Source: Massospora cicadina
Taxonomy: Eukaryota > Entomophthoromycota > Entomophthoromycetes > Entomophthorales > Entomophthoraceae
DNA length: 64,000 nt
Assembly (NCBI GenBank): GCA_022478985.1
Contig: JAKSZP010013542.1
Location: forward strand, 1-64,000
Reading direction: 5' to 3'
Shown piece by piece: positions 1-12,099 of the stretch. The first letter of the stretch is position 1. Every line of letters begins with the position of its first letter. The translations under genes and the position numbers were made by a program. The notes under the pieces were generated by a model. That model was not told the origin of the DNA and ran no database searches. It saw only the letters and a list, made by a program, of their open reading frames with translations.

Positions 1-1888
1 CATTTGGTTAATTTGGACCTCTTGCGGTCAGCAAACAGGACTAATTAAATGCACATGGACAATTTAAACAAATGGGTTTTTTTAAAAGACAACCAACGAG
101 GAAAGTTGGTCTATAGAATATAATTAAAAACTGGAGGAGTTTTCAATTGGCGGAAGTGGTGTCAAGTCTAAGCAAACCAATAGGCGAATGCTACCATTAG
201 CCAGGGTTATGTAACATGATATTGTCTGAACTCAATTTATAGATTATAGATTGAATCAAACCAGCTTAGCAATATAATAAATATAACTTGTTTCAAATCT
301 TAGTTCCATTAGTAACTATAAGTAAACTTCAGCTTTGAGAACATAGCTGGTGAAAATAAACGCCCAGGCTGTAATGCTAGGCCATGCATCATGCACATCC
401 CCAGGACCAACCTTAGAAAATCTCGCCTGTACCCATCGTTGGTCCATAGTATTTCAAGTCAAGAAGTCCTTGCAGCTTGTTACTTTTGGCCTCCTGACGT
501 CCCGCTTTGTCCTTGCAGTCTGTGCCATCAATTATGGCATGTAGCCATGACACATTTGCCAGTATATAAATTAGTTTGGCAGAATATATTCTTTCCAGGA
601 AATGCTCTAAGTTTAAGTTTCGCCTCTTTGGCCCAATTCTGATAGTACTTTTTTAGTCTAACAATTTTAAAAGTGCTTCTTGGTAATTAAGGAAAGCATT
701 AATGAGAAAGCTGTTAGAAAGAGCATAAATTAAGAGGATTTATAATCATAAGGGGACCTTTATTCTGTAGTAGCTATGTAAGCCTACTAAGAATATTATT
801 TTATCAAGTACTGCTATTAGCTCAGGGCTTGCTAAAATAGCGTGCTCTATTATATGATTAACAAAAGAACTGTGTAAATAATAAGGTTTTGTGTTGGTTT
901 TGGTCAATACTACTGTCATTAACCAGTACCTTTTTCTCTGTATGTAATTACCCTGTGCAGTTGAATTATGAAGCCCCTGCAACAAATTTAACATATAGTG
1001 CTCACTAAAAGGGCACACATTTTGTTTTCCTGTACATCATTTTTATCAATTATGAACTATTATAGCTTAATTGAGGACTACTTTCCGCCAGAGGAAGTGC
1101 AACCTTTGGATGCTGAAATGGAAATTCGCCTGGGCCATCCAAATTGTGCAGATTAGTTTGGTCAATTAAGAGCGTATGAAGGCCCACGATGATCTACTTT
1201 CCAATATCAAATTGGATCATGATTGAAAACAAAATGACTTCTCGCTTAAGTTAAAGGAATGTTTTGGGTGTGAATAATCCAACTGATGGGGGAGACCACC
1301 CCAGCACCAACTCGAATTTGGTGCTAAAGTCTAAGTCAAAGCCCCCTTTTATAGACTTAAAAGGGGTGCAAGGAGTTGAAAATATTTTGACCAAGCAATC
1401 AATAGAAACTCCAATAAAGCGGCCAAACTAAGTTTGTGTCAGGTAGCTGATTGGATGAAGTATAAAATGCTACCTCATGGTTACGCCCTTCCAGTTTCAA
1501 ACTTGATGCCTAAATCTAAAACACGTACAAAGTGAATTTTAAGCGTTTTGATAGGTTAAAATGCCATTTACTAATTTTAGTTTACCCCTGCTTACTATGG
1601 CCTCTCACCTAACCTACTATCAGCTTACAAGTTTGTTGAATACTATGAGGCTTGAAGTTATAGGGTTTGCTTCAGACCCCCCCATTGTTACTAATAAAAA
1701 ACGTGTCAGGTAAACTACATCTCCACCTTTTATTATCTTTAAAAAAATTAGTATCTTAAATATAAGTGGTATAAGAACCCACTGAAATTTTATCCCAGCA
1801 GGTGATAGTAATACTCATCCTAAGAAATTATTGTTGAAATCAGGAGTTAAAAAGAACCAGCAAGCATTTAATCTGCCCTGATTCCAAC
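1..1888. other. AT-rich intergenic sequence, no gene recognised
   Basis: I find no convincing gene here. The open frames (for example 391-642 + and 746-1018 -) are short, have no recognisable motif and show no codon pattern unlike their surroundings. If the primer-binding-site-like sequence just downstream is real, the last few hundred bases would be the 5' LTR of a decayed retroelement, but I could not find a partner LTR. Confidence 0.4.
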
Positions 1889-1891
1889 AAG

Positions 1892-1909
1892 TGGTGCTCA
1901 CTACAAGGG
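1892..1909 (+). other. Primer-binding-site-like sequence of a decayed LTR retroelement
   Basis: The sequence TGGTGCTCACTACAAGGG closely matches the primer binding sites found next to the LTRs of Gypsy-B (38006-38023) and Gypsy-C (56037-56054, minus strand). It begins with TGG, as expected for pairing with the CCA end of a tRNA. It follows a possible LTR end (CCAACA at 1884-1889). Confidence 0.45.
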
Positions 1910-1938
1910 CCCTTGTGCACCAAAAAATCGTATAAAAA

Positions 1939-2052
1939 ATGGAGGTTTATGGGGAAAATAACCCTCAAAACCACCCCGCTGAAATTAACCCTAGGCTAGC
2001 TACCTTAGAACACCAGCTAGCCAGTGATTTGAATCGCCTTAAAAGGCTCTAG
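1939..2052 (+). pseudogene. Possible start of a retroelement gag, truncated
   Basis: A 37-codon frame begins at an ATG 30 bp after the primer-binding-site-like sequence and ends at a TAG at 2050-2052. Its second half has a heptad-like pattern (LATLEHQLASDLNRL), as is common in coiled-coil N-termini of gypsy Gag proteins. The downstream frame is broken. The position after a primer binding site is the main argument; the sequence alone would not support it. Confidence 0.3.
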
Positions 2053-2898
2053 AAGCACTTTATTTCAAGGCCCTCATGGGCCTACCCTAGCATACATAAA
2101 TGCTTTTTCAGAGACAAGTTCACCCTTAGGTGAGGGAAGTATTGCCTCGTTCCTCTTTGTTTATGAATATGAGATGGAAAGAGCAACTGACAAACAAAAT
2201 CTCAAATAAAACCTTCCCTACTTGAGTAATATGGCTCAGGAGATAATGTTTCCCATTGTAGCCACCCTTAGTACCTGAGAAGAGGTTTAAAAGCGCTCAC
2301 AAAAGAATTTGGTTCCTCAGAGTTTAAAAGGAAAAAACAGGCCTTTATGTGTGCTAGATTTTGATGCTTGACTTAAAAATAAACTCTTAAAAACAATCAA
2401 TGCTTATAGATCACTTTCACTGATGGTTCCTTTTATCCTTGCTGATTTATCTGCATGGTCTGATAAATTAGATTTGCCTCAAAACTGCCTTGATTGCATA
2501 TAAACAATTTGAATAGCATAGCTAATAATATCTAGGATATAATACTATTATGGCCAATTATAGGATCCACTTGGGCAAACCAAGTGAAACTATGGCATAA
2601 ACCTAATTGCATTTTCAAATTTAATTCATTCACAATAAAAGAAATCTAATTTTATATAAGTCAATCATTATAATCAGCACAATAGTACTTGCACATGGAT
2701 GGCCTGAATAGGGAATATCTAGTACTTTTGAGAGGCCTGCTGACATCCCAATTAGGGGTGCGTCATCATTTGAATTCCATATGTTTTTTCTCCCCATTTA
2801 TTGTATTTCATCGGCTATATGATGAAATGTAATTGGGCTGGTTGAAAGGTGAATATACACCACTGAGGTACTAATATTAAGCTTAATAATCTTCCCTA
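2053..2898. other. No gene seen
   Basis: AT-rich sequence with frequent stops in all frames. It may be decayed internal sequence of the retroelement that seems to start near 1890, but I see no gag, protease or polymerase motif. Confidence 0.4.
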
Positions 2899-2991
2899 TT
2901 AATTTTCTTCTATCTCAAGTTCACTTTTGAGCAATTTAATTAAGAAATAAGTTTAATATACCTTCGCCATCTGTCCACACCCTTTTACAAT

Positions 2992-4462
2992 ATGTCCGTG
3001 AATCAGCCGCCTGCTGCTCCAATGTGGGGTAGTGGTGCTCCACCACCTAGCGCTTTATGATCTGTTGGCAAATGTGTTTGTATGGGGTCAAATAGACTGC
3101 CATCTTTGCCTGGCCATATTGTCCCCTCACAGGAGTTACCACTTCACCTAGCCGCATCCACCCTTCTTGCCCCCATCCTCTCACCCTCCCTCAATCCACA
3201 ATCCAATTTTGCCTCCAAGTTGACTATGGGCGTTTATTCCCATATTCCAACAAGGAAATTATTGAATTGGCCACCACTGCATTTGCGCCAGCTGGCTTTA
3301 TTGATTTTCGCCCCTTTAAGGGCTATTTTGATATTGGATTCCAGATGGAGGAGACTGCTGCAGCAGCGGCTTCTACTCCCCTTATTTTTAAAAATACTCC
3401 CATCCCTACTACCAAAACTTGCTTGCCTACAGAAACCACTATGGTGGTGTCCTTTGTGTCCCTACCTTCCCACCTCCCACCCCAAGTTTTGTATGATCAA
3501 CTGATATTGGGGCTTATGGCATATGGCTCTCAGCCCAACCTCATCTTTGCTGTTCTCTCCAGTGTGGAGCGCCTTGCTGCCCCTCATGCAACTGCCACCA
3601 TTATCTCACACCACCTTGTCATAGCCCACCAAATCCCCCCATGCTTGTATTGCAGCAGCACCTGAGCACTTTTTTGGGCTTGGGTGGATAATGGCCACCA
3701 AATTTGTCCCCTCTGTTTTGGACTTGACCATTACAAATTAACCTGCCTCTGAGCTACTTCCTCTGACGCCAGCTTTGGAGCCACATTTAGCAGGTTCCAA
3801 ATGTGGCATTTTGCTGCCCCCTCCCACACAACATTCTTATTCAATGGGAAAGATTGGGAAATCAGCCCCTACCAAATCAACCACCCACAATAACCCACTC
3901 AACTATACTACTTCCAATCAGAGTCAGTATTGGACCACTATTTTCTCCCAAGCAACCCATTCGCTAACTACCACCCACCCAACTTCTAATGCCACTATTA
4001 TTGTGAACCAGAATCCATGGGACCTATTAGCTGAGATTGATGAATCAGGTAACGTTATCATGAGCGAGCAAACTGGTCAACCTCTTGACCAGTTTAATTA
4101 TGGTCAGGCCAAATTTTTCCTTTCTGATTTTGATAATACCCAACCCTCAAACTTTTCACTCCTAAACCAAATTACGCCCCCTACTAAAGTAACCACCAGC
4201 TCACCTTAGCTTTGGTGGCCTCTAACCAATGCCCAAACCTACGCAAAGCGTTAACCAAATTATTGGCTCAATACCAACTAGGGCTGCCCACACTCTACTT
4301 TCCCCCAATTTCCCCAAATCTTTCTGCAACAATGACTTAAAATTACTTGATGATGCCAAAGCCACTGTCATGCATGTCGCTAAACTAGTAGATTTTAACC
4401 CATCTGCTAAATTACCCGCCAGAATCTCTCAATTTTGCCCAACTCCTCAAAGCCTGCATTCA
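2992..4462 (+). pseudogene. Gag-like ORF1 protein with CCHC zinc knuckle (broken)
   Basis: This is a nucleic-acid-binding ORF1 protein of a non-LTR retroelement, presumably the RNA-packaging protein. The start is the ATG at 2992, which aligns with the start of the minus-strand copy (shared Pro/Ala and Trp-Gly start followed by PP). A central domain contains FRPFKGYFD (about 3307-3333), identical in the other copy. A CX2CX4HX4C knuckle lies at 3705-3746, preceded by a WV motif. After it, a weaker block around 4290-4390 (NFPKSF) matches the other copy. The frame is broken by stops (for example 3057-3059 and after the knuckle) and by several frame changes. The LINE at 58.3 kb has an ORF1 of the same architecture but is clearly more distant. 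Confidence 0.65.
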
Positions 4463-4712
4463 AGCTGAATTTTATATAGTGGAATTCATTGAATTGTTCT
4501 ACCACAGTAATCTTAATGAGGATGTGAAGAACTCATACTACACTGCCATCTACCCTAAACTACTCTGATGCCCCAACGCCCTGGCTCTCCGCTTTAGACA
4601 TCTCTCCAACCAACATGACATAGTTGTGGCGAACTCATCTACAGACAAACCACCCAACCCCCTCACCCTCTGCCATAGTAGGTTAGTGATTTCCACTCCC
4701 CGCCTGGGTTGT
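2992..4712 (+). mobile_element. ORF1-only non-LTR retroposon, copy 1
   Basis: This segment lines up with the complete retroposon at 28657-30570 (minus) from the start codon through the zinc knuckle to the C-terminal part of the protein. The two copies span similar lengths after the ATG (about 1.72 and 1.82 kb). Neither contains endonuclease or reverse transcriptase. The end is placed near 4712, where CTCCCC...CTGGGTTG resembles the 3' end of the other copy before a T-rich stretch. Immediately afterwards the sequence becomes gypsy reverse transcriptase. I could not find target duplications, so both ends are approximate. Confidence 0.6.
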
Positions 4713-4727
4713 TTTTTGTTTTGTTTT

Positions 4728-7160
4728 CCCAGGGCTCACAGCTATCCGCACCCACCGGGGTCTTTTTCAATTCAGAGTGATGCCCTTCAGACTGAAGAAT
4801 GCTCCATCCACCTTCCAATGCCTCATCAATGATGTGCTTGGGGATCTGCGCTTCTCATGCGCTGTAGCCTACATTAATGATATTCTGATCCACTCCCTTA
4901 CCCCAGAGCAACATGCCAAGGATCTTGAAGCAGTGGTGGCAGCCCTCCACAAAGCAGGGCTCTTCGTGAAACCCTCAAAGTGCGAATTTTTTCAGGTTGA
5001 AGTGACCTTCTTAGGTAACCTCATCCTGAAGGACGGATATGCTGTTCCACCCTCTAAGCTTGAGGCGATCCAGTCTTGGCCTACCCCTACTACACAGAAA
5101 CAACTCTGAAGTTTCCTCAGCACCATTACCTTCTTAAAAAAATTCTCCCCAGCCCTTGCCCAACTGGCGGTACCCCTTCACCCCCTCACTGGGAAAAATG
5201 CCCCCTTCAAGTGGTCCCCAGAAGGCCAACAGGCCTTTGAGTCTACCAAGGAGGTTTTTCTCACTGCCCCAGTCCTGCGGCATGCTGACACCTCCCACCC
5301 CTTCATTGTAGCCTGCAATGCCTCGTCGGTGGCAGTGGGTGCCGTGCTGCTACAGGAGCATGTGGGGGTCGAGCACCCAGTGGCCTACTACTCCCATAAA
5401 TTCACTTCCACAGAACAAGCATGGCCAATATATGACAAGGAGCTAACGGCAGTGGCGTGGTCACTCACCCACTGGCGATACCTTCTGCAAGGAGCCCAGT
5501 ATGAAATCACCATTCAGACTGACCATAAGACATTACTATACTACCACTAACCCCAGAAGCTGGGGCACCGCCAAACTCACACATACCAGGACCTCTGTGT
5601 GTTTCATTTTAAATATGAATTCATAAAAGGCCCCCTGAATGTGTTGCCAGACATTCTCAGCTGGAACCCATCGCTATCACCCAATGGTGGAGAGGGCCTG
5701 CTAGAGCTTAATACTGTAGTGCCCCCCTCCAAAATCCTCTCCTTAGCTCCTCTGATGGTAGCCTTTGCTGACCTTGCCCCCAATGCCCCGCTCCTCCCTC
5801 GCGTCCTCACTGCCCAGACCTGTTGCCTCAAAGGGTTAGAGCTTTACACTGACTTTGAGTCCTCAATTTGGAAGAGAGCCCCATACACCCTGCGGGAGGG
5901 AACCATCTGGTTCCGCAATTGGGTTTGGGTCCCCCCATCTCTACACAACTTTGTTATCATAGAACACCATGTCCCCCAGACCATTGGGCACCCCGGCATC
6001 AAGGAGTGTGCTGATCTCATAAAGAGAACTTACAATTGGCCAGGGTCCTCAAAGGACATCCCCGCCTGGATCTCCTGCTGTGTCACCTGTGCCAGAGCAA
6101 AATCGGACCAATCTGGAAAAAAGGGGTTGCTACACCCCCTGCAGCAGGCAGAAGGCCCTTGGACCTCAGTCTCAATAGATTTCATTGTGGAGCTCCCCCC
6201 CTCTAACAGCTCAGATGCTATCATGGTAGTTGTTGATCGTTTTACTAAGTTTGCCCTCTTCATCCCCTGCCTCTCCTTTATTACTGCGGTGGAGATTGCA
6301 GATTTATTTTTCAACCATGTCTTTGCCATGTTTGGTCTCCCTATAGAGATAGTGAGTGACAGGGGACCCCAGTTCACTGCCCAGTTCTGGGAAGAGTTGC
6401 TAACCCTCCTCAGCATCAAGCCCTGCAGATCCACGGCCTACTACCCCCAGTCCAATGGGCAGACTGAGCGGGTGAACCAGGTACTGGAGCAGTACCTGCG
6501 CTGTTATGCGACAGCCTCACAGGACACTTGAGACAAGAACCTACCCCTCGCACAGTTTGCATACAACAATTCACTCCACTCCTTGACCAACCTCTCCCCC
6601 TTTGAGGCCACCCTGGGTTACAATCCCTCTTTCCAAGTTGGCCCGCAGCTCTCCTCAACAGTCCCTGCAGCCAAATACCGTGTGTGTGCACTCCGCGAGA
6701 CACACAACCTGGTTCATGAACATTTGACAAAGTCCATCAAGGATTACAAAAAGTTTGCCAACTGGAAGCGCCTACCTGGATATGAGATTGAAGTTGGCTC
6801 CCTTGTCATGCTGAACACCCGCAATCTTCCCTTAAAAGCCCCCACCCAGAAACTCACAGCCAAATGCTCTGGCCCCTTTCGAGGTGGAGAAGGACTTAGG
6901 CAATGGAGCCTATCATTTGAAGCTGCCCGCTCGCTGGAAGCAGCATAACGTCTTCCACACCTCCCACCTGACCCCCTTCAAAGGGGAAAGGCCAACATCA
7001 TCGGAGCAATCCTCATTGGGGAATCCCAGGAAGTGGAGATGAAGGCTATCCTGCATTCCTGGAGGTCCCGCAGTTCCATTAAATACCTGGTTGCCTGGAA
7101 AGGCTACCCCTCATATGAGAACAGCTGGGTGAGTGCACGCGACTGCACAATTGCAAGGAC
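4728..7160 (+). pseudogene. Gypsy-A Pol: partial RT, RNase H, integrase, chromodomain
   Basis: RT is recognised by VMPF...NAPSTFQ (about 4777-4818) and the catalytic box, which reads YIND instead of YxDD (Asn codon 4876-4878), so it should be inactive. RNase H lies at about 5230-5550 (AYYSHKFT and QTDHKTLLYYH). Integrase follows: a zinc-binding His/Cys region (about 5965-6110), then the catalytic triad SIDF (about 6172), SDRGPQF (about 6355) and QTERVNQ (about 6460). A GPF segment near 6870 is followed by a frameshift. A chromodomain (YLVAWKGYPSYENSWV, about 7085-7132) ends the protein; in chromoviruses it guides integration to heterochromatin. In-frame stops lie at 5107-5109, 5548-5550 and 6529-6531, plus frameshifts near 6880 and 7020. 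The element cannot make an intact polyprotein. Confidence 0.88.
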
Positions 7161-7500
7161 CTGATAGAAGAATTCCACAACTCCCACCCGGCAGCCCCCC
7201 ATCCACCCCAGAAGATTGCAGCCATCCTGGCCATAAAGCTCCCAGAGAGACACAAGAACTATGCCCTGGTCCATGTCCCAGGTGGTGGCCTCCTCCCTGT
7301 TGAAAAAGGAAAGGGTAGTATAAGTCTTGGGTACCACTCCTACAACTGGATAGGGAGCAGCATCCCTTTTGGACCAAAAGGGGGCCAAATTCCCAAGTAA
7401 ACCCCCTGTCGCAGTTGAGCGACCTGGCACACGTGGTTGATGAGCGTTGGGTAACTGCCCTTCCACCTAGAGATATCCAAATCTCTCCCCTCCCCCCTTC
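4728..7500 (+). mobile_element. Gypsy-A: 5'-truncated chromovirus-type LTR retrotransposon
   Basis: The polymerase begins abruptly inside the reverse transcriptase palm (about 4728), directly after the ORF1-only retroposon. There is no protease, no RT fingers and no gag. RNase H, integrase and a chromodomain follow in the normal order. The region is distinctly richer in G+C than the surrounding DNA and better preserved than the other gypsy copies, so it is probably a younger family. A 3' LTR may start near 7529. The junction at about 4720 could be a deletion, a recombination product or an assembly join. Confidence 0.8.
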
Positions 7501-7528
7501 CCAACCCTGATAAAATTAATAGAGGGGA

Positions 7529-8210
7529 CCTGCCAGGAGATCATGCAGGCTAGGGGCCTTGGGCAAGCCACTGGGAACCCCCACTTACCAAGGAAAATTT
7601 ACCAAAATTATGAAGAAACTGCCAGCTCAAGTATCAGAGCCTGGCCTGCAGATTCCGGGCTAATGGAGCTGGTCCGGACTGGTCAGGTCTTAGAATCAAA
7701 TTGGAACTCAATTCAGGTTTTACACCAGGCCTCCAGTGACTTGGACCAGTTGCCCCAACCCTCAGAATGGATCTGAGAAGCTCAGATTGCATAGACATCC
7801 AAATTGAGAGTTTGGACCAGGTTGCAGACAACCAAGCACCAGGGCCACAGCCTCCTGGGACAAATCTGGGAAATCTGAACTTCTTGAGCTGCCTGACTTG
7901 AATGGTCAAGGCCTGGATTGGTACCATTGACCTGGTCTGGCCCCAAAAATTTGGGAAAAGCAGCAAAAGTTTTTTTAATTTTTGCCAAGATTTTGGAATC
8001 CATCCATCCACTCCCCCACTCGCCAGCCAACCAAACCCCATCGCCAATCCCCAACCTCCCAATACTTAAGGCAACTGCTCTGTCAATGGGCAGTTGTCAG
8101 TTCATTCTCTATTCTCCTTGCACTTTGCATCAAAATAAAGTCAATTACCTCAAACGCCTTGTCGCGGACTCTGCCTGTTGTTTTTCCTATTCAAAATTCC
8201 GCCAATCCAG
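7529..8210 (+). repeat. Candidate 3' LTR of Gypsy-A (ends uncertain)
   Basis: Downstream of the chromodomain, a purine-rich stretch (TAGAGGGGA, about 7519-7527) precedes TGCCAGGAG, a plausible LTR start. An AATAAAG signal near 8134 fits polyadenylation in an LTR. No second copy is present because the 5' half of the element is missing, so neither end can be confirmed. The 3' end given is arbitrary. Confidence 0.3.
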
Positions 8211-8755
8211 CAAAGCGCGCCGCTGCCCAAATAATTATCCTGATGATCGCCAAATGGGTCGTCCAGTCACTTGACCCTGCCATGCAGTGGTGGATCATAT
8301 CCGCGATGAACTACCTCACTCTCAATGATGGAGTCAACTCTCCATCCATTTTCGCATATCCATTAATTGTGAACCCATCCATTTGCTTTGCCAATGGGCT
8401 TTCCAATAGCGCTCCTCTATTGGAGCAGCCTCAGGGTGCCCCCACCCCGAGGCCCATGAGCTTGGCCCCCACACCTGGCTCATCCACCGTTGATCCCACC
8501 CACCTAAGGGCCCCAGAGTACCCTGACCAAGGGGAACTTGGCCCCAACTCTCATCTTGGGCCCGTTTTCCCCTCTGACAGCACCCAAGCTCACGCGGTGG
8601 GTTTTGTGCCGCCCCTCTCTGGCGCACAGACCCACCTACCCATAACTGAAGGCCAGCAACCGCACACCCTGGAGGAGTCATCATCCTCCCCGCCTCTCCC
8701 ACCCTTGGGGGTTGCCCCTGCAAGACTCGCGGTTGCCCCCATTGCAACCATCTAG
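8211..8755 (+). other. GC-rich segment with an unrecognised proline-rich open frame
   Basis: An open frame that begins upstream at 7982 runs through here to 8755. Its C-terminal half is rich in Pro, Ser, Leu and Gly and has no motif that I recognise. The opposite strand is also open (8334-8780), a common side effect of high GC, so coding is uncertain. It lies between the end of Gypsy-A and the truncated end of Gypsy-B copy 2. It could be flanking host sequence or part of the Gypsy-A 3' end. Confidence 0.25.
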
Positions 8756-9399
8756 TTTTCCTTGGGGGCCTTTGGTACATTTATAAACATTTACTTTCCT
8801 CACGTCCCTACTAGATCCCCCCTTCTTCTAGTTGCATGGACCTCTGTGCCCTTGGCATTCTGGGCTCTCTACCAGGTGCTTACACATCCTGACTGGGAGC
8901 CCAGTCTAATTCTTATCAGCCGTTTCCATGACAATGTGCACCAGATCCTTTGGCACTCTTCTAGAGATAAAGTTAATTATGATCCACTGCCCCAAAATTT
9001 TGGAAGGTCTCTTCCATCATAACAACATCCCTGAAATGTCACAGAAAAGCAGATTTAATTACCAGGTCATAATTACTGTTGAGTAGCACTATCACCGGAG
9101 CTACAACAACAATGGACACAAACTGCAAAGGTAGAGTGCTGTGCGCTCCCTCAGAGAATGTGCTTTCCTCTCAAGTGGTCCATACTCTTTAATGTTCCAC
9201 ATCAGGATTTAACGTAAACTTCGCCATCAACTTAATAGAAACTATGTTGTCTGACGTGCCTGTATCTATTATAGTGCAAACTCTATTTTTGCTACAAAAA
9301 TATCACAGTATGTACACTCAGAATAAGCAGAATAATGACATTTTAAAACGTGGACATTTACGGGTCTCTTTTCCCAAGGAATTTATAGTTCCTTCACCA

Positions 9400-11203
9400 A
9401 CTTTGGGTTATTCTTTAACAATAGCGTCTGCTGGAAGGGCGACGTTAACTTCTTTTTTGGGATGGCACATCTGCGACTGGATCCAGCTTGTCTAAAAATA
9501 TTTAAGAACATTTGGTAGGCATACGGATTTGGTTGCTCCTGAGGTCCTTCATCACCTCATCCTTGGCTTGCACTCACGTCAGTATGTTCACTCCTCCAAC
9601 TAGTTGCTGGTTCAAAATCCCGTTATCATATTGAGGGACTTCTGCTGGATATACTGCAATTGATTCAGGTGGGAAGTTCAAGATTGGCATAGCATAGGTA
9701 GAGAGTCCCATCTCTACTCCACTCCATCTTTTCCCTAGTAGAATTGATCCTGTTGCACGTAATGAACATGATTGTTAGGGCAACTCCATGCCAGTTGGCC
9801 AGGGCAACTACTATTAAAGAAATATACCCCATAAGAGCCACGTCCTTGGTTCTCATAAGAGGGTCCAGGTTGATAATTTTGTTGAAGTTTTGTGTAACCA
9901 GGGCCAGGTCAGTAGGATGATTGATGACGTTTAGAGTAATTAGGTCTAGGTCAGTAGTTGGGTTGCTGATGATTTTCATAAGCAGGAATGGGGCAAAAAT
10001 CAAAATGCTGGGGGTGGCTCAGGTGAAGGCGAGGCGTGTGATTGTAATAAGACTGGGAATTGCTAGGTGGAATCTTACCACGACGGAAGAATTCCCCCAA
10101 ATAAGAGGGTCTGGCAACAGCAGCATTATGTTTCCACTCTGTATTAGGTGGAGGGAAGTTAGTCAATATTTGGATTAAGAACTTAACAATTTTGAGCAGA
10201 GGGACGCTGTTATCCAAAATTTGTGAAATGACATTGTAAAGATCACAGTATGGCTTCACCGCAGAGGTCATTGCAATGCACACGTCAGCTTCTTCTAAAA
10301 TGACTGCCCCAATTAACACATGAGCTTCCACCCTAAAATGGTAAGAAAACGCTGTGAGGATCTCATTATGGTGAAACCCAATAGTCAAGAACTCCGCCTT
10401 TCAATGCAATATTTTTGAGGTGCCCCAAACAGTTGCAGCACAGCATCCTTCACTTCTTGGTAGATAACAGAGCTGCTTTGAAGTTAGCAGGTGACTTTAT
10501 AGGCACTCCCAACATCCAAGGCAGATATCAGCAGTTTAGATTTATGCCAATCTGAGTCACCTTCCGCTGAAAGCTAAAACGTTTGAAAAAGCTGTTGATA
10601 TTTCCTTTTGCATTCAAATGGAGGTAGCCTCTCAATATAGACCTCCTCGTCCCACTCATAGAAGCAACTTTTTGGGGCATACCGAGGAATGGGTTGAGAC
10701 CCATAAGCAGTCTCTTGATGAGGAGCTGGTCCAGCATAGGTTGGGATGTCCGCTGCTTTGGAGGTAGCATGGGCCCCTGCAGTGGGCAGCACTGCCATCA
10801 CTTGAGAAAACTGGCTCTTTAATTCATAACCATATCCTGAGATACCCTCCTGGGTGTAGTAGCTCCTGCCAGCATCATATTCCTCGTCATACAGCTCTTC
10901 CCAAGCAGCCCCTTGACATTCTTTCTCTCCCAATGAGAGAGCTGTAAAGTACTGTTCAAGTTCTGCTCTGCACAATGCAATCATTTGGTAGTGTCATCTA
11001 TAAATTAACGAGTTGCTTCTTTTAATCTTACAGAATTTGCATTTGGATAAACGTGCTGTTGAGCTGGTGCATAACATTGTTCCACACTTGAAGAAGTTCA
11101 TGTTGTTTTTGAACGCCATGTCTAAAGTGAGTTTAAGATCCTCATATTTGGCTTGCGCAGTGCTTTGTGAAGATTCCTTAGCAAAGCAGGCCTGATGTGA
11201 CAT
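9400..11203 (-). pseudogene. Gypsy-B copy 2 Gag (degenerate)
   Basis: The reading starts at the ATG at 11203-11201 (MSHQAC), matching MSHKAC at 38070 in copy 1. The following region (YEDLKLTLD against YEELKLTLD) is probably a coiled-coil segment. Further matches to copy 1 occur at 10574-10984 and 9951-10388 (HVLIGA, LTSAVKP-type block). A PAEVPQY-like block occurs near 9650. Stops and frameshifts divide the reading into at least four frames. No functional Gag can be made. Confidence 0.75.
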
Positions 11204-11249
11204 GTCCAGAAACTAAAGATTTTTAATTTTTAGTGGTTGATCAATGGTC

Positions 11250-11267
11250 CCCATTTAGTGAGCAACA
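11250..11267 (-). other. Primer binding site of Gypsy-B copy 2
   Basis: Read on the minus strand, TGTTGCTCACTAAATGGG follows the LTR end (TATAACA) after one base. It matches the primer binding site of copy 1 with a few changes. Confidence 0.6.
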
Positions 11268-11268
11268 C

Positions 11269-11822
11269 TGTTATAAATTTTGCTAATAAAGTTAGAATAC
11301 ACTATAAGGGTTGCACAGGTCAAACCTACTGAACAATAGACAGACAATTTGAGGATTGTTGGTCCTCTGAACACTTGAAAATACAATAAAATATGGAGCA
11401 ATTGCCACAACAAAACTAATTATCTATTTAATAAATACAGAGGCTCCTTGCTGCTCCGCTTTCTCAAACTATTAACAACCTTTTAAAAAAAATTTCATCT
11501 TTTTTAAATCTCAGCGACTTCAGATGATACTGTTCCCTTGCTTATACAATTTAGTTCCACTGTATTCTCATTGTTCCCGCAGGATATGGTATACTTAAAT
11601 TCCTATCACCTTATTTTGAGGCAATCTAATTATTATTTGTCAAATGTTGACATTGCCTTATCACCTTATTTGGAGGTGATCCAATAATAACCCTTTATAA
11701 CCCAATATTGCCTCATCTCAAGGCAAACAAATAATCGCAACTAATCATCATGGTTGGTGGATTCTCATCAATACACCGTAGCTATTTGGAGCTTATCATC
11801 CAGTCATATCAGAATCATGACA
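11269..11822 (-). repeat. 5' LTR of Gypsy-B copy 2 (554 bp)
   Basis: On the minus strand it starts TGTCATGATTCTGATATGAC and ends TATAACA, matching the 37451-38004 LTR of copy 1, which has the same length. A shared internal motif is GCCTTGAGATGAGGC. Confidence 0.85.
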
Positions 11823-12090
11823 GGTGGGTAAAACCTTCTGCTTGGGGGTTGGATCTGTTTGACTAGCTGGTATTTCCAGATCACAGATGGAACCATTATT
11901 TGTTAAAGGATTGGCTTCAGTCTGGGTTAATGGTTTGGGCTCCGCCCCAACTCTGCAATAAATTTATTAGTTCCCATCATGACCCCCCAGCGTTGGCCAA
12001 CTGGTGAACTATATAATGCCATGATTTGATAAGTGGAATTTTAACTGTCCAGGTATCTTCAAGGATATCCTAGCGTAAATTACTAATAAA
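11823..12090. other. Spacer between Gypsy-B copy 2 and Gypsy-E, nothing recognised
   Basis: No frame, repeat or motif could be assigned. It may be decayed upstream pol sequence of Gypsy-E. Confidence 0.3.
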
Positions 12091-12099
12091 GTGACATCA

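Larger units (their letters stand above)
8770..11822 (-). mobile_element. Gypsy-B copy 2: 5' LTR, gag and part of pol, truncated
   Basis: This is a reverse-oriented copy of the element at 37451-43987. The 5' LTR is at 11269-11822, the primer binding site at 11250-11267, and the gag follows towards lower coordinates. Colinearity with copy 1 is clear down to about 8930, where both carry the same sequence (shared opposite-strand peptide VHQILWHS at 8935-9000 and 40270-40330). It then fades by about 8770, so everything from the N-terminal RT onward is missing. Confidence 0.8.

Noticed and set aside
1456..1512. A plus-strand peptide resembling the RT motif MPFGLxNAPATF (YKMLPHGYALPVSN)
   Set aside because: Only the P-x-G spacing fits, one residue is missing before the second Pro, and no RT motif lies on either side. 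If the 1892 site is a primer binding site, this would fall in the LTR.
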